The translations under genes were made by a program, and so were the position numbers. The notes beneath the pieces are model-generated. The model was not told where the DNA came from, made no database searches, and saw only the letters and a list, made by a program, of their open reading frames with translations. From Pseudohaliea rubra DSM 19751 (lineage in GTDB: Bacteria > Pseudomonadota > Gammaproteobacteria > Pseudomonadales > Halieaceae): a stretch of 64,000 bases of DNA. Positions 26,980-34,635 of this stretch are shown here, in pieces (the first letter of the stretch is position 1; each line of letters opens with the position of its first letter). The DNA lies in the NCBI RefSeq assembly GCF_000764025.1, contig NZ_KN234754.1, forward strand, positions 1 through 64,000, written 5' to 3'.

Positions 26980-28235
26980 TAGCCTCGCGGCACGAGCCGG
27001 ATCGGCAGCTCCGTGTAGCCTTTTACGAACACGGAGGGCGTGCGCACCGGCGGGCCGACGACCTCCACGCGCTCGAAGCGCGCGAGAATCTCCTCCCAGA
27101 GAATCCGCAGCTGCAGCTCCGCCAGCCGGTTGCCCATGCAGCGGTGGATGCCGAAGCCGAAGGCGATGTGCTTGCGCACGTTCTCGCGCTCGATGCGGAA
27201 GGCGCCCGGGTCGTCGAACATACGCTCGTCCCGGTTGCCGGAGACGTACCACATGACCACCTTGTCGCCAGCACGGATGGTCTGCCCGCCGAGCTCTGTG
27301 TCCACCTTTGCCCGGCGGCGCATGTGCGCCAGGGGCGTCTGCCAGCGGATGGTTTCGGAGACCATGGACGGGATAAGCGCCTGATCCGCCGAAAGCTTCG
27401 CGAACTCCCCGGGGTTGTCATGCAGGCAGAGCACGCTGGCGCTCATGGTGCTGCGGGTGGTGTCGTTGCCGCCGACGATAAGCAGGAGCAGGTTGCCCAG
27501 GTACTCTTCGGCGGGCATGTCCCGGGTGGATTCTCCGTGGGCGAGCATGGAGATGAAATCGTTCTTCTCCGGTGCACTGGCGCGCTCCTCCCAGAGGCCC
27601 TGAAAGTAGAGCAGGCAGTCGAGCATGTGTGCGCGGCGTTCCTCCTCGCTGTTGATAAGGCCCATGCCCGGGGTCGCTACGGCCACGTCGGACCATAGGG
27701 TGAGCTTGCGGCGCTCTTCGAAGGGAAAGTCGAAGAGGGTGGCCAGCATGCGGGTGGTAAGCTCGATGGAGACGCGCTCTACCCAGTTGAAGGTGTCTCC
27801 CACGGGCAGCGACTCGAGCACATCGATGGTGCGCTTGCGGATGATGGGCTCGAAGCCGGCCAGGGCCTGCGCGCCGACCGCCGGGCTCACGGTGGCGCGC
27901 TGTTCGTCGTGCCGCGGCCGGTCCATAGCGATGAACATGGGCAGGGGGAAATCCTCCTCGGCGTCGCGGATGGTGATGGCGGGCTCGGAGGAGAAAGTGT
28001 TGTGGGCGGTATCCACCTGCATGATGTCCTCGTAGCGGGTCACGGACCAGTAGGGGCCGAAGACGCTAGTGGCGCAGTAGTGCACCGGTGCCTCGTCGCG
28101 CAGCCGCCGGAACCAGGCCTCGTGGCGGTCAGCGGCGAACAAATGCGGGTTGGCGACATCAAGGGCCTCAAGGGGGAGGCTGTAGGGGTCGACGTCGACC
28201 TGGGCAGGATCGTGCTCGGGGATCGGTGCGTTCAT
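26979..28235 (-). CDS. CYP153 family cytochrome P450 alkane/fatty-acid terminal hydroxylase
   Basis: The 418-residue soluble P450 has the heme loop FGFGIHRCMGNRL (C366), the ExxR helix SETIRW (E294, R297) and the I-helix oxygen-binding motif GGNDTT (255-260). LLIVGGNDTTRSTMS, RWQTPLAHMRR and CMGNRLAELQLRILWEEIL are hallmarks of CYP153, which hydroxylates n-alkanes and fatty acids at the terminal carbon. The redox partners usually found beside CYP153 (ferredoxin and ferredoxin reductase) are absent from this neighbourhood, so they must come from elsewhere. The ATG has a good AGGAGA site upstream. It is transcribed alone, convergent with arsH and divergent from the Pho-box gene. Confidence 0.9.
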   Translation of the reverse strand: MNAPIPEHDPAQVDVDPYSLPLEALDVANPHLFAADRHEAWFRRLRDEAPVHYCATSVFGPYWSVTRYEDIMQVDTAHNTFSSEPAITIRDAEEDFPLPMFIAMDRPRHDEQRATVSPAVGAQALAGFEPIIRKRTIDVLESLPVGDTFNWVERVSIELTTRMLATLFDFPFEERRKLTLWSDVAVATPGMGLINSEEERRAHMLDCLLYFQGLWEERASAPEKNDFISMLAHGESTRDMPAEEYLGNLLLLIVGGNDTTRSTMSASVLCLHDNPGEFAKLSADQALIPSMVSETIRWQTPLAHMRRRAKVDTELGGQTIRAGDKVVMWYVSGNRDERMFDDPGAFRIERENVRKHIAFGFGIHRCMGNRLAELQLRILWEEILARFERVEVVGPPVRTPSVFVKGYTELPIRLVPRG

Positions 28236-28326
28236 CGTTATTCTCCTAGCTGCAGTTCACCGGGGTCGGCCAGAGTGTAGGACAGCGTCGCGGCGCGGTC
28301 ATCTGGCGGTAATTTTTGCCACGGAA

Positions 28327-28344
28327 CTGTCACAATTCTGTCAC
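28327..28344 (+). promoter_or_regulatory. Perfect Pho box
   Basis: CTGTCAC-AATT-CTGTCAC is two identical 7-base direct repeats with a 4-base AT spacer, the consensus PhoB binding site. It points toward the gene at 28368. A TACAGT hexamer (28355-28360) begins 10 bases after the box, where the -10 of PhoB-activated promoters lies. Confidence 0.85.
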
Positions 28345-28354
28345 CTTCCTGGCG

Positions 28355-28360
28355 TACAGT
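28355..28360 (+). promoter_or_regulatory. Candidate -10 element of the Pho promoter
   Basis: TACAGT matches 4 of 6 bases of TATAAT and sits 10 bases downstream of the Pho box. If used, transcription would begin near 28367, at or one base before the ATG at 28368, giving a leaderless or almost leaderless mRNA. Confidence 0.5.
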
Positions 28361-28367
28361 CCGCGCC

Positions 28368-28748
28368 ATGATGATTGCCAGCTTACTCAAGGGTCGTGCC
28401 TTGGCCCCCCTCGCAGCGTTTGCACTGGGTCTGTTCCTTGCGCAGGGCGCGCGGGCCCTGTCCCTTGGCCCCGACGAATTCGTCGCGGCGCGGCAGGTCA
28501 CCTGTATCCTCGCCCAGGATGCGCTTGGGTACCTGGGTGAAGACGCGTTCAACACGCTCCTCGACGGCGCTCTCGAAAACTTCGATGATGGCCAGGGTGA
28601 CGTGATCTACGCCAAGGCCCTCGGCTACTTCGACGGTCTCATGTTCGGTATCCCCGCTGGCGATGACGCGCTGGTCAGCGAGCGGCTCCGGGCCTACAAC
28701 CAGAGTCAGGCCTGCTCGGGTCTGGTGGTCAGCAACTACCGTCTCTGA
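28368..28748 (+). CDS. Small exported protein behind a Pho box
   Basis: The 126-residue protein starts MMIASLLKGRALAPLAAFAL and has a signal peptide ending near QGARA-LSLG. The mature part (about 95 residues) is acidic and helical, with two cysteines (TCILAQD and QACSG) that may form a disulfide, and contains EFVAARQVTCILAQDALGYL. I do not recognise the family. The perfect Pho box and -10-like hexamer immediately upstream suggest it is made under phosphate limitation and acts in the periplasm. There is no ribosome site before either ATG (28368, 28371), consistent with leaderless translation. A terminator follows at 28842. Confidence 0.75.
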   Translation: MMIASLLKGRALAPLAAFALGLFLAQGARALSLGPDEFVAARQVTCILAQDALGYLGEDAFNTLLDGALENFDDGQGDVIYAKALGYFDGLMFGIPAGDDALVSERLRAYNQSQACSGLVVSNYRL

Positions 28749-28841
28749 GGGGCTGATCCGCGCTCCTCAATGGCTCGTAAGGTTTCAGGGTGGGGCTGTC
28801 CCGCCACCCCATGAACCATCATTTTCCCCGGATGGTTGCTG

Positions 28842-28868
28842 GCCCGGCTCTTGCAGCCGGGCTTTCTT
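28842..28868 (+). terminator. Rho-independent terminator
   Basis: GCCCGGCT-CTTGC-AGCCGGGC is a perfect 8-bp stem with a 5-base loop, followed by TTTCTT. It ends the transcript of the Pho-box gene and separates it from the DUF3833 gene. A second GC-rich imperfect hairpin (GGGTGG/CCACCC, about 28788-28810) lies just before it. Confidence 0.85.
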
Positions 28869-28918
28869 GAGAGGCATGGTTGTGCCTGGCGCGCTGTCGG
28901 CCGATGTGGAGGACCCCT

Positions 28919-29467
28919 ATGCGCTTTACCCTAGCTGGCCTGCTGCTGACCCTCGGGCTGCTGCTTCAGGGCTGTAGCGGCGTTTCTGTCGAAAATTACG
29001 CCGGCGAGGCACCGGCCCTGGTACCGGAGCGCTTTTTCAACGGCGATCTCGTCGCCTACGGCATCCTCAAGAACCGTAGCGGAGAGGTGACCCGCCGCTT
29101 TCGCGCTGCTATCAAGGCCTATTGGGAAGACGGGATCGGCACCCTGGAGGAGGATTTTGTTTTCGATGATGGCGAAACGGACCGCAGGGTCTGGACGCTG
29201 ACGCCTTCCGGGCCCGACCGCTACCAGGGCACCGCCGGCGATGTGGTGGGCGAGGCCGACCTTGCCGTGGCCGGCAACGCCATGTTCCTCGACTACGTGC
29301 TCCGGGTGCCCCGCGGAGACGGCACCATCGACGTGCTCATCGACGATCGTATGTACCTTGTGGACGAGCACACGCTGATCAACGAGTCGGAGCTGCGCAA
29401 ATTCGGTCTTCGGGTGGGCGAGCTCACCCTCGTCATCCGGCGTCTTGGGGAGGCGGACGGATGGTGA
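28919..29467 (+). CDS. DUF3833 family lipoprotein
   Basis: The 182-residue product has a lipoprotein signal, MRFTLAGLLLTLGLLLQGC, with Ser after the lipidated cysteine, so outer-membrane sorting is expected. The mature domain (ERFFNGDLVAYGILKNRSGE, FVFDDGETDRRVWTL, MFLDYVLRVP, DDRMYLVDEHTLINESEL) fits the DUF3833 family of lipocalin-like lipoproteins of unknown function. GGAGGA lies 5-6 bases before the ATG at 28919; a longer frame upstream would place the signal peptide internally. It overlaps the next gene by 7 bases. Confidence 0.85.
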   Translation: MRFTLAGLLLTLGLLLQGCSGVSVENYAGEAPALVPERFFNGDLVAYGILKNRSGEVTRRFRAAIKAYWEDGIGTLEEDFVFDDGETDRRVWTLTPSGPDRYQGTAGDVVGEADLAVAGNAMFLDYVLRVPRGDGTIDVLIDDRMYLVDEHTLINESELRKFGLRVGELTLVIRRLGEADGW

Positions 29468-29898
29468 ACGAACGCCTCGCGGGCGGCCTCGGCTACGCCG
29501 GCCTCATTCCCTTTATCGCCGGGGCCGGCGGGGTCTGGACCTTGCGTGACTATCCCCATGCCTTCGCCCAGCAGGGCTTCCTGCTCTACTCTCTGGCCAT
29601 CCTTTGTTTCCTTGCCGGCACCCTTTGGGGCTCCGCGCCCCAGGTCGCCAGCGGCGAGCGCGTACCACGGATCCTGATCTCGAACGGGGTGGTGATCTTC
29701 GCGGTGCTCGCCTACCTCACGGCACAGCCGGTGCTCGCGGCCCTGTTGCTCCTCCTCGGGCACCTGACTCAGCTCTGGTATGAGCGCAACACGCTGCCGG
29801 CAGACTGGTACCGGCGGCTGCGCACGCGGCTGACGCTGGTCGCCGGCGCGTGCCACCTGGTTTACCTGGCCGGCCTCATCGTCGGGCGCCCCGGTTGA
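29461..29898 (+). CDS. DUF3429 inner-membrane protein
   Basis: The 145-residue protein has about five transmembrane helices and motifs YSLAILCFLAGTLWGSA and RLRTRLTLVAGACHL that fit DUF3429, a small integral membrane family without assigned function. It overlaps the DUF3833 lipoprotein gene by 7 bases; that coupled pair suggests a shared envelope role. Confidence 0.82.
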   Translation: MVNERLAGGLGYAGLIPFIAGAGGVWTLRDYPHAFAQQGFLLYSLAILCFLAGTLWGSAPQVASGERVPRILISNGVVIFAVLAYLTAQPVLAALLLLLGHLTQLWYERNTLPADWYRRLRTRLTLVAGACHLVYLAGLIVGRPG

Positions 29899-29976
29899 GC
29901 GGCGCCTGCGTTGCGCCGCCCGGCGGGGCACAATAGACTGGCGGCTTCCCCTTTTCCCTGAGGAGCGCGCGGCGCC

Positions 29977-31257
29977 ATGCGGCTGGTAGACAGCGCGAAA
30001 GCGGCGCTGGACGAAATCAAGTCCGGCGAATTCATCTGGTGCCATTCCATGGCGGCGACGCCGACGCAGCTCCTTGCGGGCCTTGCCGATCATGCCCTGG
30101 GCTGTCGTGATCTTACCCTGATGCAGCTCCACCTGGAGCACGCTGAAGCGGTAACAGCTCCCGCCCTTGACGGCCACCTCCGGCACCGCTGTTTCTTTGC
30201 CGGCAAGCAGACCCGGGAGCTCATCAACCAGGGCAGAGCGGATTACATTCCCCTGTTTCTCTCCGAACTGCCGAAGCTGTTCCGCAAGGGCGAGCAGCGC
30301 GTCGATACGGCCCTGGTGCAGGTGTCACCGCCGGACCACCACGGCAACTGCTCCCTGGGAATCTCCGTGGAGGCCACCGCCGCGGCCTGTGAGGTGGCCG
30401 ACCGGATCATCGCCCATATCAACCCGAACATGCCGCGCACGCACGGTGACAGTTTTCTCAATGTGCGGCAGATTCACACCGCCTTCGAGGCAGACGAGCC
30501 ACTCATCGCTGTCGGTGACCGCAAGCCTTCGGACGTCGAGAATCGCATCGGCGCCCATGTGGCCTCACTGGTGGAGGATGGCGCCTGCCTGCAGATGGGT
30601 ATCGGCGCGATCCCGGATGCGGCCCTGCGCTGCCTGGGCGACCGCCGGCAGCTCGGCATTCACACAGAGATGTTCTCCGACGGTGTGCTGCCGCTCATCG
30701 ACAGCGGCGTGATCGACAACAGCCGCAAGCGGATCGGCCGGGGGCGGACCGTCACCAGCTTCGCCATGGGCAGCGGCGCACTTTACGACTTTGTTCACGA
30801 CAATCCGCAGGTCGCCTTTCTCGACGTGGAGTTCGTCAACAATCCCACGGTTATCGCTAAAAACCCGCAGGTCACCTCCATCAACAGCGCCCTGCAGATC
30901 GACCTGACGGGGCAGGTCTGCGCGGACTCCATCGGGCATCGCATCTACTCCGGCGTGGGCGGGCAGGTGGATTTCGTGCTCGGCGCCACCTACTCGGAGC
31001 GGGGCAAGAGCATTATCGCCCTGCCCAGCACTGCCCGGGGCGGCGAGGCGACGCGCCTGGTCTCCAGCCTGGCGGCTGGTGCCGGCGTGGTCACCACCCG
31101 CGCCCAGGTCGACTTCGTGGTGACTGAGTACGGCGTTGCCCAGCTGCGCGGGCGGTCGCTCCGCGAGCGCGCCCTTGACCTCATCGCCATCGCCCATCCG
31201 GCGTTCCGCGAGGCCCTCGCCCGCGAGGCTCGCGACGTTCTCAAGCTCAGCCTCTGA
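29977..31257 (+). CDS. Class I CoA-transferase (acetyl-CoA hydrolase / 4-hydroxybutyrate CoA-transferase family)
   Basis: The 426-residue protein carries the catalytic glutamate motif of class I CoA-transferases, GIHTEMFSDGV (E231), with DHHGNCSLG (121-128) and VEDGACLQMGIGAIPDA. C-terminal features TEYGVAQLRGRSLRERA and AIAHPAFRE are typical of 4-hydroxybutyrate CoA-transferases and acetyl-CoA hydrolases. It moves CoA between acetyl- or similar acyl-CoA and a free carboxylic acid through a glutamyl-CoA intermediate. GAGGAGCG lies upstream of the ATG. It is followed after 23 bases by a quinone-oxidoreductase-like gene; together they may activate and oxidise a short-chain or hydroxy acid. Substrate is not determinable from sequence. 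Confidence 0.88.
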   Translation: MRLVDSAKAALDEIKSGEFIWCHSMAATPTQLLAGLADHALGCRDLTLMQLHLEHAEAVTAPALDGHLRHRCFFAGKQTRELINQGRADYIPLFLSELPKLFRKGEQRVDTALVQVSPPDHHGNCSLGISVEATAAACEVADRIIAHINPNMPRTHGDSFLNVRQIHTAFEADEPLIAVGDRKPSDVENRIGAHVASLVEDGACLQMGIGAIPDAALRCLGDRRQLGIHTEMFSDGVLPLIDSGVIDNSRKRIGRGRTVTSFAMGSGALYDFVHDNPQVAFLDVEFVNNPTVIAKNPQVTSINSALQIDLTGQVCADSIGHRIYSGVGGQVDFVLGATYSERGKSIIALPSTARGGEATRLVSSLAAGAGVVTTRAQVDFVVTEYGVAQLRGRSLRERALDLIAIAHPAFREALAREARDVLKLSL

Positions 31258-31280
31258 TAAAACATTAACAGGAGATAATC

Positions 31281-32288
31281 ATGCACCTGATGCGCCTTGG
31301 TGAACCCGCTGGCCTCGACAGCCTCGCCCTCGAGTCAGCAGAGCCGCGGCCGCCCGGCCCGGGGGAAGTACAGGTGGCGGTCGCCGCCAGCTCCCTCAAT
31401 TTCCACGATTATGTGGTTGTGACCGGGCTGATCCCCACGTCCCCGGGGCGTGTGCCGCTGTCCGATTGTGCCGGAACGGTGACAGCCGTGGGGGAGGGGG
31501 TCTCGCGCTTCAAGGCCGGTGACCGGGTCATCAGTCATTTCTTCCCGGGCTGGGTGGACGGCACCGCAACGATGGACAAGCTTATCGGCGTGCCCGGGGA
31601 TCATGTCGACGGCTTCGCGGCCCAGATCGTAACCATGGCGGAAGCGGCTTTCGGCCCCATGCCCGCAAATCTGGATTTCGCGGAAGCGGCGACGCTGCCC
31701 TGTGCAGCGCTCACCGCCTGGCGTGCGTTGTTCGTCGAGACGCGGCTGAAGCCCGGTGACTGGGTCCTGGTGCAGGGCTCCGGCGGCGTCAGTATTTTTG
31801 CTCTGCAGTTTGCCCGCATGATCGGCTGCCGGGTGATCGCCACGTCCTCCTCGGACGAAAAACTCGAGCGCCTCGGTGCCCTCGGCGCCGAGCACCTCAT
31901 CAACTACCGCAAGGAGCCGAAGTGGGGCAAGGCGGTGGAGACACTGACGGGTGGTCGCGGCGTTGATCTGGTGGTGGAAGTGGGCGGTCCTGCCACGATC
32001 GGTGAATCGGTCCGTGCTGTGGGTTTCGGCGGGTGTATTTCGATGATCGGTGTGCTGACGGGGGTCGCCGGAGAAGTGCCCCTGGCGGCGATGTTCCAGA
32101 AAAACGCACGTATTGCGGGTATTACCGTCGGCAGCCAGCAGGCCCAGGCCGACATGGTGCGTGCCATTGAGGCGGCGGACCTCCACCCGGTTATCGACAG
32201 CAGCTACCCACTCGAAGACCTTGCAGGTGCCTTCCGGCACCAGGAGGCGCAGGCGCACTTCGGCAAGATCTGCATCACCCCGGGCTAA
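31281..32288 (+). CDS. Zinc-independent NAD(P)-dependent medium-chain alcohol dehydrogenase / quinone oxidoreductase
   Basis: The 335-residue protein is a medium-chain dehydrogenase/reductase with a GroES-like N-terminal half (LSDCAGTVTAVGEGVSRFKA, GDRVISHF) and a Rossmann half (GDWVLVQGSGGVSIFALQFA). The catalytic zinc ligands of classical alcohol dehydrogenases are missing, as in quinone oxidoreductases and enoyl reductases of COG0604. A strong AGGAGA site precedes the ATG. It is coupled to the CoA-transferase gene. Substrate is unknown. Confidence 0.88.
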   Translation: MHLMRLGEPAGLDSLALESAEPRPPGPGEVQVAVAASSLNFHDYVVVTGLIPTSPGRVPLSDCAGTVTAVGEGVSRFKAGDRVISHFFPGWVDGTATMDKLIGVPGDHVDGFAAQIVTMAEAAFGPMPANLDFAEAATLPCAALTAWRALFVETRLKPGDWVLVQGSGGVSIFALQFARMIGCRVIATSSSDEKLERLGALGAEHLINYRKEPKWGKAVETLTGGRGVDLVVEVGGPATIGESVRAVGFGGCISMIGVLTGVAGEVPLAAMFQKNARIAGITVGSQQAQADMVRAIEAADLHPVIDSSYPLEDLAGAFRHQEAQAHFGKICITPG

Positions 32289-32300
32289 GCCCGGGTTGCC

Positions 32301-32320
32301 CCGCCCCCACGCGGGGGCGG
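32301..32320. terminator. GC-rich hairpin between convergent genes
   Basis: CCGCCCCC-ACGC-GGGGGCGG forms a perfect 8-bp stem with a 4-base loop in the 36-base gap between the dehydrogenase (plus) and pilU (minus) stops. No T-run follows in either direction, but the position fits a shared bidirectional stop. Confidence 0.6.
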
Positions 32321-32324
32321 ACGC

Positions 32325-33446
32325 TCATTTGCGGTCGATCGCGTCCAGTTCGAGGTTGATGTCGTCGAAGGCCCCGCCCTTGTTCAGGCGGATGTGCAGC
32401 GACACATTGTTCTTGGAGTCGGCGAACTCGATGGCGGTTTCAGCGCTGATCTTGCCTTTTTCGTAGAGTTCGATGAGCGCCTGGTCGAAGGTTCGCATGT
32501 GGTACTTGCTGCCCTGGGCCATGGTGTCGCGCAGTTCAGAGAAGTCCTGCTTGGTGATCAGGTCCTGAACCCGGGGCGTATTGATCAGCACTTCCATGGC
32601 TGCACACTTGCCGCCTTCCAGGGTGGGCACGAGGCGCTGGGAGATGATAGCGCGAAGGTTCTGGGCGATGCGGATGGTCTCGCTGGCCTGGTCTTCGCTT
32701 GGAAAGAAGGTCAGCATCCGTTCCAGGGCCGCTACCGAGTGGTTGGCGTGCAGGGTGGTCAGGCACAGGTGGCCGGTATTGGCGAACTTGAGGGCATACT
32801 CCATGCTCTCTGCATCGCGGATCTCACCGAGGAGGATGACGTTCGGTGCCGAGCGCATCGCGGAGCGGATGCCTGTGCTGAAGCTCTCCGTGTCTACACC
32901 GATCTCCCGCTGCGCCACCACGGAACGCTTGTGTTCATGCAGGTATTCTATGGGGTCCTCGAGGGTGATGATGTGCCCCGCTGCGTTCGAGTTCCTGTGG
33001 TCGATCATGGCGGCCAGGGAGGTCGATTTTCCCGAGCCGGTGGCGCCGACCACCACGATCAGGCCGTTTTTTTCCATCACCAGCTCATTCAGCACCAGGG
33101 GCAGGCCAAGTTCCTCCACGCTCGGGATCTCGTTATGGACGTAGCGGAAAACCAGCGAGGTTTCTCCCCGCTGGCGGAAGGCCGCGGCGCGGAAGCGCCC
33201 GAGGTTGGGCACGCCGACGCTGAAGTCGACCTCGCCATGTTCCTCGAACTCCATGATCTTGCGATCGGAGGTCAGGGACCGGAAGATGCGGTCCACCTGC
33301 CCGGGAATCAGGCGTTCTCCGATCCAGGCAAAGCCGAAGGGCCCCTTGATGAGGATCTTCGCGCCTGAGTGGAGGTACATGTCTTCGCCCTCCTTGTTCA
33401 CCATGAGGGCGAGGTAGGGGGCGATTTCGAGATCCGTATCCGACAT
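32325..33446 (-). CDS. pilU: Type IV pilus retraction ATPase PilU
   Basis: The 373-residue AAA-type ATPase has Walker A GATGSGKSTS (about 134-143), the Asp box ITLEDPIEYLHEHK, Walker B NVILLGEIRD and the His box HLCLTTLHANHS. The C-terminus (RTFDQALIELYEKGKISAET, then FADSKNNVSLHIRL) is that of PilU rather than PilT. PilU assists PilT in depolymerising type IVa pili for twitching. The ATG at 33446 is preferred, with GAGAAGGA upstream; a GTG 13 codons earlier lacks a site. Other pil genes, including the usual neighbour pilT, are not seen: upstream is tRNA-Arg on the other strand. Confidence 0.93.
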   Translation of the reverse strand: MSDTDLEIAPYLALMVNKEGEDMYLHSGAKILIKGPFGFAWIGERLIPGQVDRIFRSLTSDRKIMEFEEHGEVDFSVGVPNLGRFRAAAFRQRGETSLVFRYVHNEIPSVEELGLPLVLNELVMEKNGLIVVVGATGSGKSTSLAAMIDHRNSNAAGHIITLEDPIEYLHEHKRSVVAQREIGVDTESFSTGIRSAMRSAPNVILLGEIRDAESMEYALKFANTGHLCLTTLHANHSVAALERMLTFFPSEDQASETIRIAQNLRAIISQRLVPTLEGGKCAAMEVLINTPRVQDLITKQDFSELRDTMAQGSKYHMRTFDQALIELYEKGKISAETAIEFADSKNNVSLHIRLNKGGAFDDINLELDAIDRK

Positions 33447-33510
33447 CCACTGATCCTTCTCAAGACTCTTGAAGGAGTATCGCACCGGCAGCAGGCAGGG
33501 AAAAGCGCCC

Positions 33511-33539
33511 TTGTACTATCCGGGCTCAGCGGAAATAAT
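33511..33539 (+). promoter_or_regulatory. Sigma-70-like promoter of tRNA-Arg
   Basis: TTGTAC (33511-33516) and AATAAT (33534-33539) are separated by exactly 17 bases; the -10 matches 5 of 6. Start of transcription would fall near 33546, three bases before the mature tRNA. The same transcript may continue into the MoxR-Bat operon. Confidence 0.6.
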
Positions 33540-33548
33540 CTGCGCTTT

Positions 33549-33625
33549 CCGCCTGTAGCTCAGCAGGATAGAGCAGCCGCCTCCTAAGCGGCAGGTCGCC
33601 CGTTCGAATCGGGCCAGGCGGACCA
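33549..33625 (+). tRNA. tRNA-Arg (anticodon CCT)
   Basis: The 77-base cloverleaf has a CCGCCTG/CAGGCGG acceptor stem, D-arm GCTCAGCAGGATAGAGC, anticodon stem GCCGC/GCGGC with loop CTCCTAA (anticodon CCT, reading AGG), T-arm GCCCG-TTCGAAT-CGGGC, and an encoded CCA end. No genomic-island integrase is next to it. The second moxR gene starts 16 bases after it on the same strand. Confidence 0.96.
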
Positions 33626-33641
33626 ATTGAGGTTTCCCGTC

Positions 33642-34622
33642 ATGGACGCAGCGGTTTTCGATGCAATCCAGGGGTTGCGCGCCCGGGTCGGGCGCTCCGT
33701 GCTCGGCCAGGAGGCGCTGGTAGAGCGGCTGGTGATCAGCCTCCTCGCCAACGGCAACTGCCTCCTCGAGGGTCTGCCCGGCCTTGCCAAGACCCGCGCC
33801 GTGAAGGCCCTGGCCCGGGCGCTGGCGGTGGATTTTTCCCGGCTGCAGTTCACCCCTGATCTTCTCCCCGCGGACGTCACCGGCACGGAAATCCTGCACG
33901 CAGGGGAGGGCGCTACGGGCTTTCGCTTCGACCCGGGCCCGGTCTTCGCCAACATAGTACTCGTTGATGAGGTGAATCGTGCGCCTGCCAAAGTGCAGTC
34001 GGCGCTGCTTGAGGTGATGGAGGAGCGGCAGGTAACCGTGGCCGGCACCACTCACTCCCTGCCGCGGCTTTTCATGGTGCTCGCGACGCAGAATCCCATA
34101 GAACAGGAAGGCACTTATCCGTTGCCAGAGGCGCAGCTTGACCGGTTTCTCATGCATCTTTATGTCGACTACCCGGACCGCAAGGCGGAGGTCGCGATCC
34201 TTCGGCTGGTGCGCGGCGAGGAGGATCGCACGGTGGCCGAGGCAGGAGACGCGGACCCGCCGGTGGATCCGGCGGTCGTCTTCGCGGCCCGTCGCGAAAT
34301 TGCCGCGGTAACTGTCAGTGAGCTGGTGGAGCGCTATATCGTGGACCTCGTCGCCGGGACCCGCGCGCCGGGGGCGCTCGACGCGGAGCTCGCCCGCTGG
34401 CTGCACGTGGGCGCGAGCCCCCGGGGCGGCCTTGCCCTTGACCGCTGCGCCCGGGTGCGGGCCTGGCTGGACCGCCGGGATCATGTGCTGCCCGAGGACG
34501 TGCGTGCTTCGGCGCACGACTGCCTGCGTCACCGGCTCATACTCAGCTACGACGCCGAGGCCGAGGGCGTTTCCGCCGACGCCATCATCGACCGTCTGCT
34601 GGCCACTGTGGCCGTGGGTTGA
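33642..34622 (+). CDS. MoxR family AAA+ ATPase, second copy
   Basis: The 326-residue protein has Walker A GLPGLAKT (44-51), Walker B IVLVDEVNR, LATQNPIEQEGTYPLPEAQL and the C-terminal GASPRGGLALDRCARV. It is a clear paralogue of the MoxR at 5424-6380 but well diverged. The ATG at 33642 has TGAGG 9 bases upstream. It begins a plus-strand operon of MoxR, DUF58, DUF4381, VWA, VWA, TPR and BatD-like genes. No separate promoter is obvious in the 16 bases after tRNA-Arg, so transcription from the tRNA promoter is likely. Confidence 0.92.
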   Translation: MDAAVFDAIQGLRARVGRSVLGQEALVERLVISLLANGNCLLEGLPGLAKTRAVKALARALAVDFSRLQFTPDLLPADVTGTEILHAGEGATGFRFDPGPVFANIVLVDEVNRAPAKVQSALLEVMEERQVTVAGTTHSLPRLFMVLATQNPIEQEGTYPLPEAQLDRFLMHLYVDYPDRKAEVAILRLVRGEEDRTVAEAGDADPPVDPAVVFAARREIAAVTVSELVERYIVDLVAGTRAPGALDAELARWLHVGASPRGGLALDRCARVRAWLDRRDHVLPEDVRASAHDCLRHRLILSYDAEAEGVSADAIIDRLLATVAVG

Positions 34623-34635
34623 GAGGGCCTCGCCG

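Noticed and set aside
33549-33625. tRNA-Arg as a genomic-island attachment site
   Set aside because: No integrase, direct repeat of the tRNA 3' end or composition change was seen on either side.
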